Origin: Arcuatula senhousia
Lineage: Eukaryota > Mollusca > Bivalvia > Mytilida > Mytilidae
Direction of reading: 5' to 3'
NCBI GenBank assembly: GCA_963971305.1
Contig: OZ020308.1
Location: forward strand, 29,107,275 to 29,171,274
Length of the DNA: 64,000 bases
Shown: positions 1-13,100 of the stretch, one piece after another
Position numbering within the stretch: the first letter of the stretch is position 1
Layout of the letters: every line of letters starts with the position of its first letter
The notes under the pieces: model-generated
What the model was told of the DNA's origin: nothing
The model's database searches: none
The model's input: only the letters and a program-made list of their open reading frames with translations
Program-made: the position numbers and the translations under genes

Positions 1-119
1 AACAACTATTTTAGACAAAAAGTCGGTATAAATCTGCTCCTTACTAATGACATATTAACAGAGCGAACTGTGTTGAAATGTCTGCGAAATCATCTCTTCG
101 AATAAAAGCTGACCTTTCT

Positions 120-870
120 ATCACACTTTCCTAAGAAGCAGAGGTACCAATGGGGCACCCGAACATCAAAAGTCCGAAAGGGCAGAGACAAAACCAGCAA
201 ACACCAACAAGCACGGGACAAAAACAGACAACATGCAAACATGGAAAAACAAAATAACTGAACACCAATCAATAACGCAAACTCCAGTCGAAACAAAAGT
301 GAACTCAGGTGCTCCGGAAGAGTAAGCAGTTCCTGCTTGCTATAACACACCCGTCGCGTTGCCAATAGTCCATTCAGCATGTCAAATCCGGTAAAGGAAG
401 AAAAAACAAAACCCTATGACAAACCAAAATCTGCACTCATCTGAGAGATTGAAATCCCATATTTGTATTTAAGTGCATGATGTCTTCCGTAAAATTTCTT
501 GAGTGAAGACATCAACCGAGGAGCAACATAAACCTGTGTGAGCATTTTTTGCGTCAGACGTGTCGCTCTGCTAAGGAAATCGATGTAAGTCCCGCACGCT
601 CTCTGGAGTAACAAATCAATTGAGAAACGTTAACTCCATAAGCTGGAGTGGACGGAATGTTGCTACACAAGAAGGGAAAGTTGACGATTGGAAAGTTGAA
701 GTATCACGTTTGTCATAGAGCCTTGTTGAAAGTCTTTCTTGAGAGTAAATTTCGAGATGTAGATCTAAATATGAAGCAGACTTCCTAGAATCCTTTGTGT
801 CCTTTATCTCAAGCTCCTGGGGATATACATAATCACATAATCACAACTTTGAAAATCTTGTACACAACAT
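120..870 (-). pseudogene. Decayed reverse-transcriptase C-terminus plus 3' tail of a retroelement
   Basis: Reading the minus strand from about 830 to 414, with frameshifts, I see a degenerate version of a reverse-transcriptase C-terminal region. It includes DLHLEIYSQERLSTRLYDKRD, then RACGTYIDFLSRATRLTQK, then LKKFYGRHHALKYKYGISIS and a stop at 414. The same order of motifs occurs in the better preserved copy at 59555-60650, so this is the same family. About 250 bp of non-coding 3' tail follows (about 400-120); copies of that tail recur at 21890, 33640 and 40845. Assignment to Penelope-like elements is possible but not secure, since no GIY-YIG domain is visible. Confidence 0.75.
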
Positions 871-964
871 GTGTTTTTCTGACACTTCAAAACACAAGGA
901 GACATTCATTTGACCTCGATTGATAAAAATGATTACAATACACATTAGAAGAGCTTTTATATGT

Positions 965-1125
965 TTATTCGTTTCCACTAGTTGGAGATATAGTTATTTC
1001 AGTATCTTTTCTCGATTTTCGTGAAATAATTCTCGAAATGATATGAGTAACTGCAGCAAACATGTATGATCCACCACTTAAATAAAAGGACGCATTGTAG
1101 TTGTTTGTTGCCTCAAACACCAAAC
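965..1125 (-). CDS. MCT terminal coding exon (TM12, C-terminal tail, stop)
   Basis: 161 nt. The acceptor is TTTATTTAG|GT. It encodes GLVFEATNNYNASFYLSGG, the last membrane segment, then a basic tail (SRKSRKDTE) ending in GNE and TAA at 967-965. An AATAAA overlaps the stop codon. The true 3' UTR end cannot be placed, because repeats occupy 120-870. Confidence 0.9.
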
Positions 1126-4100
1126 CTAAATAAAAAAAAAAAAACAAAAGAAGATAATGAGATGTGAAATAAGCGTACGCCACACAACCTACAATATAAA
1201 CGACAATTTAAAAACTCCACAATGGAAAACAGCCAATATCCCTCAATGAGACCAGTGGTCGCTGCTCGCTGTTATTCAATTGGCCCTGGATTGAACATAA
1301 ACTGCATCAGATTCAAGCCCAATCCTAAAGTGCCATGGAATACCCCTTTCTTGACAAAAAAAACAAAAAAAAAAAAACAAAAACAAAACAAAACAAAAAA
1401 ACTATTAACATAAATTCGACAAAATACAAACATAAGCTTTGATAAAGGTTCCTGGCTAAGGACACATTTTAGTGTATGATTTTCCATTGATAATACTTAA
1501 ATCTGGATCTAAAAATGGGAATCTATCACTGGTTAGGTTAGATTTATTCAAAGTTAATTCCTTGGGATATCTTTTCGTAAAAAAATTCGATCACAAGTTA
1601 ACAAGAAATGGATATAAGTATCAAATGAAGGAAATAATAAAATTTTCAAACTGGGACAATCAATCAGATATGCTCAAGAACAAAAGATAAAACAAAGCAA
1701 AGACTTATCGGAAACAAGAGGCCCCCAGCAGCCTGAATCGCTCTCAACCCAATGAAGACTTTTGTATAGCTAAATGAGATAAATGTTTAAGCAAAAAAAA
1801 GTTTTTCTCTATCTTAATAGTTTTCATTCTAAATAAGCAAAAAAAGACCCCACTATTATTCAACTTTTAATTGGCTGTAACCCCTATAAGGGGTTATCTG
1901 ACAACTTCGACCTCCTGGAGACTTTTGTAGAGCTAAGTGAGCTGAATATTTAAGCAAGCAACAGCTTTTCTCTATCTGCAATAGTTTTCATTCTATAGGC
2001 CAAAAACATGATAAACGCTATTTTTCATCTTTAAGGGACCATAACCCCTATAAGGGGTCATCTGATAACTTTGACCTTATGGAGACTTTTGTAGAGCTAA
2101 ACGAGCTGAATATTTAAGCAAGCAACATCTTTTCTCTATCTGCATTAGTTTTCATTCTTAAGGCCAAAAAAACACTATTTTTCGCCTTTAAGGGTCTGTA
2201 ACCCTATTAAGGGGTCATCTGACAACATTGACTCTATGGAGACTTTTGTAGAGCTAAATGATCTGAACATTTAAGCAAGCAACAGCTTTTCTCTATTTGC
2301 AATAGTTTTCATTCTATAGGCCAAAAACACTATTTTTGCCTTTAAGGGGCTGTACCCCTATAAGGGGTCATCTGACATCTTCGACCCTATGAAGACTTTT
2401 GTAGAGCTAAATGAGCTGAACATTTAAGCAAGCAATAGCTTTTCTCTATCTGCAATAGTTTTCATTCTATAGGCAAAAAACACTTTTTTCACCTTTAGAG
2501 GGCTGAAAATTCCATCTGCAATAGTTTTCATTATAAAGGGCAAAAACATGAAAAAAACACTATTTTTGACCTTGAAAGGGCCATAACCCCTATGAACGGT
2601 CATCTGACAACTTTGACCCAATGGAGACTTTTGTAGAGCTTTGGATTCTGAGGAGATCTGTTATGGTTGCTAAGATATAAGCCATTTTAAGCGATTTTCT
2701 CCTATGCTCTATTTTTAGTAACAGCGGCCATGTTTTTAATTGAATCATTTCAAAATGAGAACCGTTTGTTGCCAACATGTCATATATAATTCCTGCAAAG
2801 TTTGAGTTAAATTGGTTGAGTGGTTTTAGAGAAAAAGATTTTTGAAATTGTTAACGGACGACGACGGACGCATAGTGATGGCATAAGCTAACATGGCCTT
2901 TGACCAGGTGAGCTAAAAATGAAGATAGCTATAGTCCTGCCTTTGTAAAGCCACTCAAAGAGAAATGGTGGGCTTAACACGCCAAACCTCACTCTTCCAT
3001 TGCGATCTTAGAATCCGTGGTAACACAAATACACAAATTTAAACTCAAAACGGATGTGAAACACAATGCAGGTTTGTAGATTTTAATTCTTCTTCCTATG
3101 GCCGAAACTGAAAGAACCCTTTTAAGTGAACACATGAGACGTATTTTATTATAACCTCGGGAGGGGGGGGGGACTTTTTATATAGAAGGAAATAGGACAT
3201 GTGCCGCTGGAATAGGTACCATTTTCAGGTTGAGAACATGTGATAAGGTCGATAATTTGCTTAATATGACAAAACCCACCAACAACAACAAGGCAAATTC
3301 TTATTTTTTTCTAATACAGATGTATTCAGATGTGTAAAAGTCAGGGTTGGCAAAGTATTGACCGCCCGGGTTTTCCCACCTGGGAAAACCCTAGTTTTCC
3401 CGGGCTGGGCAATACCCTTAAAATCATCAAAGTGGGCAATACTGGGTAATAAGAATTTATTCATGAAAAAAATCCTATTTGATAGTATTATATGCTTCAA
3501 AATTTTTCCTCATCTACAAAATTCATAAATTATTTGTAACTTTTCATGCATTACTTCAATAATTTGTATATTTGCACTACTTTTTTGCTATAATTTTTTT
3601 CACTGTCATTACAATTTTGACAATTATGACAATACATGTTGTTTAATCTATGCTAATTATTTAGGAAACCCCAGGCTATAAAACAAAACAGAATTGTGAA
3701 ACCATATACATGAAAAGATTAAATAAGGATTAGTAATCAAAACATCATAATTTTGTCTAATTGTTAATAGGTAGGGCTTGTGTATTTATTAGAATGAGAC
3801 ATACATGCATTAAAAAAACATTGAACTTGTATAAGGCCATATCAGGTTATTTATAGATCATTTTGCATTCTATACATGGAACATTTATCACATATACTAC
3901 ATGTATGTCTTTTTAATTAAAATTTAATCTTTCACTATTTAAATCTGTTTTTAATAGTATTTTTGTTTAGATTTTACTAAAAAGTGTACATACACATCTT
4001 TATACTGATTGTTATGTAGGTATTTGATGATATTTTAATAAGAAAAAACTTATTAACCAGTAATGCCCAGTATTGCCCAATAAAACCCAGTAAAACCCGG

Positions 4101-7100
4101 GTTTTCCCAGTATTTCCCACTGGGCTGGGAAATACTCTTAAAACCCGGGTTTTTGCCAACCCTGGTAAAAGTGTATTTTGATTGACTAACCATCTTTGAA
4201 TAGCTATAAATAAATAAATGATATCCATTCTCCGCATCAAATATGGGATAAGGGTGCTTTTTCGATAAATATATATTATAAGGTATCTTATTTTCAAATT
4301 CAAAATATATGAAAAGGTGTTTCAAAATGTCAGCGGCACCCCCCTATCCATGAAGTATAACAATCCCCCGATTATAACATGATTTAGAAACCATTTTTTT
4401 TAACAAACGTTGGCATATGGAATAAGCTAATGTAAATATTCGGACGAGGACTGCAAGTTTGGAAACTCAGTTCATTCGAAAATTAAGAAAAAAAAGTCTC
4501 TTTTATCGTTTATAAAAATTATATATTATATTTATGTTTGTACTGAAATGATCATCGAAGTAACATTCGAGATGTAAATCTAGGAAAAACGTGATGCAAG
4601 AAGATTCAGTGGTTTCTTTAATCTCTTACTCTGGAGTATAAATTGGACGAATCCGTGAATCGAACAATCTAAGCTTTATTGACAGCGAAGACATCATCAA
4701 TTTATCCGAAAGTGAGATTAAATGATCTTGCTTCTTTGATCTGCCTGTACCCGAAGAAATTCAGTCTCTTATGATTATAAATGTTGACGACGAGAATGCC
4801 AGTGTCTGTCCATTAAATGCCAGACGAGCATAATGCCAGTGTCCGTCTATTGAAATGCCAGACGAGCAGAATGCCAGTGTCCGTCTATTGAAATGCCAGA
4901 CAAGGAGAATGCCAGTGTCTGTCTTTTGAAATGCCAGACGAGGAGAATGCCAGTGTTTGTCTGTTGAAATGCCAGACAAGGAGAGTGCCAGTGTCTGTCT
5001 ATTGAAATGCCAGACGAGCATAATGCAAGTGTCCGTCTTTTGAAATGCCAGACAAGGAGAATGCCAGTGTCCGTCTATTGAAATGCCAGACGAGCAGAAT
5101 GCCAGTGTCCGTCTATTGAAATGCCAGACGAGCAGAATGCCAATGTCTGTCTTTTGAAATGCCAGACGAGGAGAATGCCAGTGTCTGTCTATTGAAATGC
5201 CAGACGAGCAGAATGCCAGTGTCTGTCTGTTGCAATGCCAGACGAGGAGAATGCCAGTGTCTGTCTGTTGCAATGCCAGACGAGGATAATGTCAGTGTCT
5301 GTCTATTGAAATGCCAGACGAGCAGAATGCCAGTGTCCGTCTATTGAAATGCCAGACGAGGATAATGCCAGTGTCTGTCTATTGAAATGCCAGACAAGGA
5401 GAATGCCAGTGTCTGTCTGTTGAAATGCCAGACGAGCAGAATGCCAGTGTCTGTCTATTGAAATGCCAGACGAGGATAATGCCAGTGTCTGTCTATTGAA
5501 ATGCCAGACAAGGAGAATGCCAGTGTCTGTCTGTTGAAATGCCAGACGAGGAGAATGCCAGTGTCTGTCTATTGAAATGCCAGACGAGGATAATGCCAGT
5601 GTCTGTCTATTGAAATGCCAGACAAGGAGAATGCCAGTGTCTGTCTGTTGAAATGCCAGACGAGCAGAATGCCAGTGTCTGTCTATTGAAATGCCAGACG
5701 AGCATAATGCCAGTGTCCGTCTTTTGAAATGCCAGACAAGGAGAATGCCAGTGTCTGTCTGTTGCAATGCCAGACGAGCAGAATGCCAGTGTCCGTCTAT
5801 TGAAATGCCAGACGAGCAGAATGCCATTGTCTGTCTGTTGCAATGCCAGACGAGGAGAATGCCAGTGTTTGTCTTTTGAAATGCCAGACGAGGAGAATGC
5901 CAGTGTCTGTCTGTTGCAATGCCAGACGAGCAGAATGCCAATGTCCTTCTATTGAAATGCCAGACGAGGAGAATGCCAGTGTCTGTCTATTGAAATGCCA
6001 GACGAGGAGAATGCCAGTGTCTGTCTTTTGAAATGCCAGACAAGGAGAGTGCCAGTGTCCGTCTATTGAAATGCCAGACGAGGATAATGCCAGTGTCTGT
6101 CTATTGAAATGCCAGACGAGCATAATGCCAGTGTCCGTCTATTGAAATGCCAGACGAGGATAATGCCAGTGTCCGTCTATTGAAATGCCTGACAATGAGA
6201 ATGCCAGTGTCTGTCTGTTGCAATGCCAGACGAGGAGAATGCCAGTGTTTGTCTTTTGAAATGCCAGACGAGGAGAATGCCAGTGTCTGTCTGTTGCAAT
6301 GCCAGACGAGCAGAATGCCAATGTCCTTCTATTGAAATGCCAGACGAGGATAATGCCAGTGTCCGTCTATTGAAATGCCTGACAATGAGAATGCCAGTGT
6401 CCGTCTATTGAAATGCCAGACGAGCAGAATGCCATTGTCTGTCTGTTGCAATGCCAGACGAGGAGAATGCCAGTGTTTGTCTTTTGAAATGCCAGACGAG
6501 GAGAATGCCAGTGTCTGTCTGTTGCAATGCCAGACGAGCAGAATGCCAATGTCCTTCTATTGAAATGCCAGACGAGGAGAATGCCAGTGTCTGTCTATTG
6601 AAATGCCAGACGAGGAGAATGCCAGTGTCTGTCTTTTGAAATGCCAGACAAGGAGAGTGCCAGTGTCCGTCTATTGAAATGCCAGACGAGGATAATGCCA
6701 GTGTCTGTCTATTGAAATGCCAGACGAGCATAATGCCAGTGTCCGTCTATTGAAATGCCAGACGAGGATAATGCCAGTGTCTGTCTGTTGCAATGCCAGA
6801 CGAGCAGAATGCCAGTGTCCGTCTATTGAAATGCCTGACAATGAGAATGCCAGTGTCTGTCTGTTGAAATGCCAGACGAGCACAATGCCAGTGTCTGTCT
6901 ATTGAAATGCCAGACGAGCATAATGCCAGTGTCCGTCTATTGAAATGCCAGACGAGCATAATGCCAGTGTCCGTCTATTGAAATGCCAGACAAGGAGAAT
7001 GCCAGTGTCTGTCTGTTGAAATGCCAGACGAGCACAATGCCAGTGTCTGTCTATTGAAATGCCAGACAAGGAGAATGCCAGTGTCTGTCTTTTGAAATGC

Positions 7101-10100
7101 CAGACGAGCATAATGCCAGTGTCCCTCTATTGAAATGCCAGACAAGGAGAATGCCAGTGTCTGTCTGTTGAAATGCCAGACGAGCATAATGCCAGTGTCC
7201 GTCTATTGAAATGCCAGACGAGCATAATGCCAGTGTCCGTCTATTGAAATGCCAGACGAGGATAATGCCAGTGTCTGTCTTTTGAAATGCCAAACGAGCA
7301 GAATGCCAGTGTCCGTCTATTGAAATGCCAGACGAGCATAATGCCAGTGTCTGTCTATTGAAATGCCAGACGAGCAGAATGCCAGTGTCTGTCTATTGAA
7401 ATGCCAGACGAGGAGAATGCCAGTGTCTGTCTGTTGAAATGCCAGACAAGGAGAATGCCAGTGTCTGTCTTTTGAAATGCCAGACGAGCAGAATGCCAGT
7501 GTCCGTCTATTGAAATGCCAGACGAGCAGAATGCCAGTGTCTGTCTATTGAAATGCCAGACGAGCAGAATGCCAGTGTCTGTCTATTGAAATGCCAGACG
7601 AGCAGAATGCCAGTGTCTGTCTATTGAAATGCCAGACGAGGAGAATGCCAGTGTCTGTCTGTTGAAATGCCAGACAAGGAGAATGCCAGTGTCTGTCTTT
7701 TGAAATGCCAGACGAGCAGAATGCCAGTGTCCGTCTATTGAAATGCCAGACGAGGATAATGCCAGTGTCTGTCTATTAAAATGCCAGACGAGGAGAATGG
7801 CAGTGTCTGTCTGTTGAAATGCCAGACAAGGATAATGCCAGTGTCTGTCTATTGAAATGCCAGACGAGCAGAATGCCAGTGTCCGTCTATTGAAATGCCA
7901 GACGAGCAGAATGCCAGTGTCTGTCTATTGAAATGCCAGACGAGCACAATGCCAGTGTCTGTCTATTGAAATGCCAGACGAGCAGAATGCCAGTGTCCGT
8001 CTATTGAAATGCCAGACGAGCACATTGCCAGTGTCTGTCTATTGAAATGCCAGACGAGCACAATGCCAGTGTCTGTCTATTGAAATGCCAGACGAGCAGA
8101 ATGCCAGTGTCCGTCTATTGAAATGCCAGACGAGCACAATGCCAGTGTCTGTCTATTGAAATGCCAGATGAGCAGAATGCCAGTGTCTGTCTATTGAAAT
8201 GCCAGACGAGCAGAATGCCAGTGTCTGTCTATTGAAATGCCAATCTGTTATTGAAAATTCCTTCCTTAGATGTTACAATTATGTTGCAAATAGCATTTCA
8301 TAATAGCATTTCATTATCGATAAAAGTCTTACTAAAACATACAATCGGACAAAAAATGAATATTCAAGTTTACAGAGACGTTGAATTTTAAAAATGGTGG
8401 GTATGGTCAAATGGCATGGTGACAGTTGTAAACCATAAACTGAATACCTGGAGGGACATTGCAATTTGCTTATGCCAAGTGTTTAATGTTAATGCTATTT
8501 GACAAAAAATAATGCCAACTGAACAGCTAATGCCATTTATGAATTTCCAATGCAAAAGCATTTAAAAGATTTAATCTGTGTACCATTTTTTGGTGGCTTG
8601 AGGGCTTGTTGAATACACGACTTTTTCCTATTTTCTATTAAGTACAAATAGCATAGGCATTGGCATTTTACAAAAAGCATTGACTTTTTACAAATAACAT
8701 TGGCATTTCATAAATAGCAATGGCATATAGTATTGGCATTTCTCAAATTAGCAATGGCTTTTCTCATTTGGCATTGGCAATTAATGGCTGTTAAGTTAGC
8801 ATTATATTTTGTCAAATAGCACTAGCATTTCTCAATTGGCATTAGCAATTGGCAATGTCCCTTCAGGTATTCCGTAGTAAGGCTTTTGTGGAAAATTCAT
8901 TACAAAAGCCTTACAAAGAAGCTTACACCCAAAAACAAAACTTAGTTTAAAAACAATCATTGAGCAGTGAGCATGGGGTCAAGGTTATATGTAGGGTATA
9001 ACATGTACAATTAACGTTAAACGTTTTTATGAGAATTTTATGGACAAAGATTTAATGGCATCTTGGTCTACGACTTTTTCTTTGTTAACTAAAACGAAAA
9101 AAAACTTGCTAGTGATAAGCCACAAAAATGAGCACACAGATTTTCACATTAAAATATGCGAGTGGGTTATTTCAATAATGATAGAATTACCTGCTATATA
9201 AGGTCCAGACACAGCACCAATCCCCCAAGCAAACAAAACCAGTCCCATTCCGTTAGCCAACTTCGAAACTCCAAGTACATCACAAACAATATTTGGCGCG
9301 TTTGACACAAACACTGTAAAATAATAAAATGAATCAAGTCAAAATAAATAGACGAAACATAATAAATATAAAATACTAAGGGACGGACCATTTAACTTGA
9401 AGGGGGCCTTGTTATTTTCATAAAAAAAATATTCTGAAAATTATTTTTGATGAAAAAATATTTTGGCAGCAGAGGGTAAGAAAAAAATATTATGAAGAAG
9501 GTTAGTTCTTCTAATGAAAACAAAAATTCTGTCGCGACGCCTTCGAAAAATTTAAAATTGTTTCCGCGCTCTGATCAAAACAGAAAACCCAAGCCCCCTC
9601 CTGTCAAGTAAAATGGTCCGTCCCTGAGTAGAACTAAGCCCATATGTTCGAAAGAAAAAGTATATTAGGAGGATAAATGTCTCAACAACAAGTTGGTATC
9701 CCTAATTTGTGCCAAGGTTATAAGAAAATAACTCTGATATGGTATCTGAAAATATATTTCCTTCGGTATCAGCCACTGATGGGACTATTCAACATTATTT
9801 CAGATGAAATGATTCACTTGTTTGTCAATTATTTTCTTTTCGAAATAACTGTCTGCTATAATGAGATTATTACCTTACTGCCGCGTTTATATTATAGAGA
9901 TGAAAGTTTGATGCCATAAAACCTCATTAAACCCATCATTTCTCATGAAATGCCTGTACCATGTCAGGACCATTGTGATATTCAATTTCTCCAGTGTCTT
10001 TACCTCGTTTTGCATTTTCTTCTAGGCAATTGACATGATTCGAGATTGATCATACCAGTTCGGTAGGTTTGTGATCACTTGTATTTGTCATATTTCTCAT

Positions 10101-13100
10101 GATAACCGCTCTTACATAACATATATCATGTCGCTCAGGGATAAACACTTAACTCATTCACAAAGGACTTAAAATTTTATCTTTGAAAAAAACATATTGA
10201 AATTAATGTCAACTGAACATTTACACTCTGTCTCAACTACCCCAGTAAATATGTTTCGTCTCAAGGTCGTCTAATTTCGAGTAAATGACGGAATATGGAA
10301 AGGGGCATAGAGTCCCAATTTTATTTCGAGTTTAGAACAGCTAAAATATTATGAGATTATTAAACCGCTCACCAAAAGTTGAACAATTTTGTGCAATATA
10401 AGCATCATAAACAAGGAATTCATTTTCAGAGATTACCCGGTTTTGTTTGTTTTCATGTATTTACCTCACGAGACCGGGTCTTTCCTAAATTTTCTATGTC
10501 TTAAATTCAAGCTTATAATGAGAATTAGTGCAGTTTTTGATGAAAAGATTCACAATATTATATAAAAAAATAATTTTTATAAAATTGTAGTACATTGAAA
10601 AGGAAAAGTCACATTCCGTATGCCCGTCAATAATCTGTTTTAAATCGCCTCGAGTCGAAACAATTTTGCCGGGATAGTTGAAACACAGTGATTAAACTAT
10701 TGTTTCTTCGCGGCAAGTTATCATGGTCATTGTGTCATCAATAAACTATTATAAAACATTACATGTAAATGTATTATTCAAGGCACAACTTCTCATCAGT
10801 AGCATTTAAAGTTAAAGACCAAAAGAAATGAACGAAATGTTCTCAAACCCAACGTTCGTACAGGGAAGCCAAAACCAGCATTAAGGATATCAACCATATG
10901 CAATACAAAATCTGGTGTTTTAAACGAAAAAAAATGAATTTACAAAATTGAAAATTCAATATTAAAAAAAAACGTTTAGCATTTCATGATGAGTGTCCGA
11001 ATGTCACCTCAACTAAATATAGAAATTTTCGGAATTATCTTGTGTCTGATACAAAACCTTGTGTATATGTAAGTATGTATATCAATATACCTTCCCCTGT
11101 TGTGTACCTGCATGTTACATTTTTCTTTAACCAAATACATTACCACAGCTTAATCCAAATAGGATACAGTAAAGAACGAGTAGACCATACTCGTTACAAA
11201 ATTGTTGTAGAAACCCAGCCACAGATCCAACAAATAAAACAATAATTGACAATGTCGAAGGCTTTATTCTAAACAAACTCAAAACGACACCACATCCTAT
11301 TCTGCTTACTGTATTGACAATACCTGAAAATATAGCGAAAAAAAAAAAAGAAATTACCGAACCCGAATATAAAAACTTTTGCATACAATGTTTTAACTAC
11401 ATGCCATGATAAGCTTAAATATTTCAATTTTTCTTAGTTTTTACTGATATGATTTGGTACACAATTGGGAATTTTAATGAACACCTTTAGTACCCATTCC
11501 TCGTCGACTTGTTTTTACTACTATTTTCAAATCATAACTAAATATACCATATTTTAACTCACACCCACTATATGATACCTAGAAGTTTTTATCTTCTAGA
11601 TTTTTCTGGTATGGCAGATGCGCCTGATAGTAATCACAAGCTTTGTAGTAGTTTTTCAGTTAGATGTCGATAGAAGCCCACTAATTAGCGCTCAGAAACT
11701 GTCATCGGATCAGGCCGTTTGTCGCCCACGAAGCGAATGGGATGTGTGCCCCAGGTGGTTGAACGGGGCAGCACTGTGATAATGAATGCCTATAATAAAG
11801 AAAAACCTGACCACAAACCATATTGGTGCATTGTGTTGGGGAAAATGTCACGATCCTCGCATGTTAAAGACCCCTGCTACAGGTCATTATAAAATCAGGA
11901 CCTGTATGATACCCATGCAGGAGGCTAAATTGCCCCTCCTTTTTCCAGTGGCAGTAAAAACTCCCAAACCTGATCGGCCTTGTTTCCCCATTTCCTCCAC
12001 CTCATTATCATTTCATGTTCATTGTATAACCCCTCTCATGTTCATCTCTTGGATATAGCTTGGGAGTAAAGCAATAACTAATTAACTTATAATTACTAAC
12101 AATATTTCTGTTTAGATATTTCTGATAGCCCCTACCTTTAAAATTACAAATACAAAAACACGGATATGATCGTTCATTTGGGTATGCTATATATAGATAT
12201 TTCAAAAAATGTTACCTCTCATCAGTAGCATTTGAATCAAAATATTGGAGGTCAAATTCCAAAATTGTTGAAAACGAAAAGTATTCAAAACCAAAACGTT
12301 CGAATAAGGAAGCAAAATCCAGCACCGAGGATATCGACCATGTGCATTACAAGTAAAGAAACCTTGTGTATTAAACAATTTTGAATTTAAAAAATCGAAC
12401 ATTTCAGCGACAAAAATATTAGATCGTGTCAGACAAGTCTGACGACAAGGCTTGTGATAAACCTCGGGGACCTCTGATCTACCAGCAGCGAATATCGCCC
12501 AGTGGTTTCAAAATTACAAATACCAAAACGCGGATATATAGGTTAATTTGGATATGCTATATAGCGATATTTCAAGGAATAACCTCTCATCAGTATCATT
12601 TGAATCAAAACATTGGAAGGTTAAATTCCAAAACGAAAAGTACTGAAAACCAAAACGTTCGAATAAGGAAGCCAAATCCAGCACCAAGGATTTCGACCAT
12701 GTGCATTACAAGGAAAGAAACCTGGGACCTGTTTAACAAAACCATCCAAAGATATGTCTAAAGACGTGCATAAGAGATGGAATTGAGATGGTCTTTTGAC
12801 TATCTTATTACATGTCTAAAACCACACAACAAAGCTATCTTTTGGGTATCTTAGTTTAGATGGTCTTTTGATGGTCATAGTTTAATGTTAGCATCGGTTA
12901 TAATGTTATTAGTCCTTGTAACTCTTTCCGCTATGTAATAATGTATCAAGAATAAAAATAAACATTTCCTCTATTTTATTTATAGCGTTTTATATCGATA
13001 TGATGGCAAATAAACATAATTTTATAAATGGAAAATTAACTAGTTCTAATTGTGATCGCAAGCGAGTCACATACATGTCCCCTCACGTACCCCTCTTTGA

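Noticed and set aside
4761..7293. Long reading frames of 60-212 codons on both strands rich in repeated Cys, His and Trp patterns
   Set aside because: They are the frames of the 38-bp minisatellite. Three units make 38 codons, so any frame lacking a stop continues. Start and stop positions follow unit variants, not gene structure.
4796..8241. CRISPR-like array
   Set aside because: Repeats are contiguous with no unique spacers, and the genome is eukaryotic with spliced genes.
13051..13071. tRNA-like gene at the head hairpin of family A
   Set aside because: It is a simple stem-loop without the A- and B-box spacing or cloverleaf of a tRNA.
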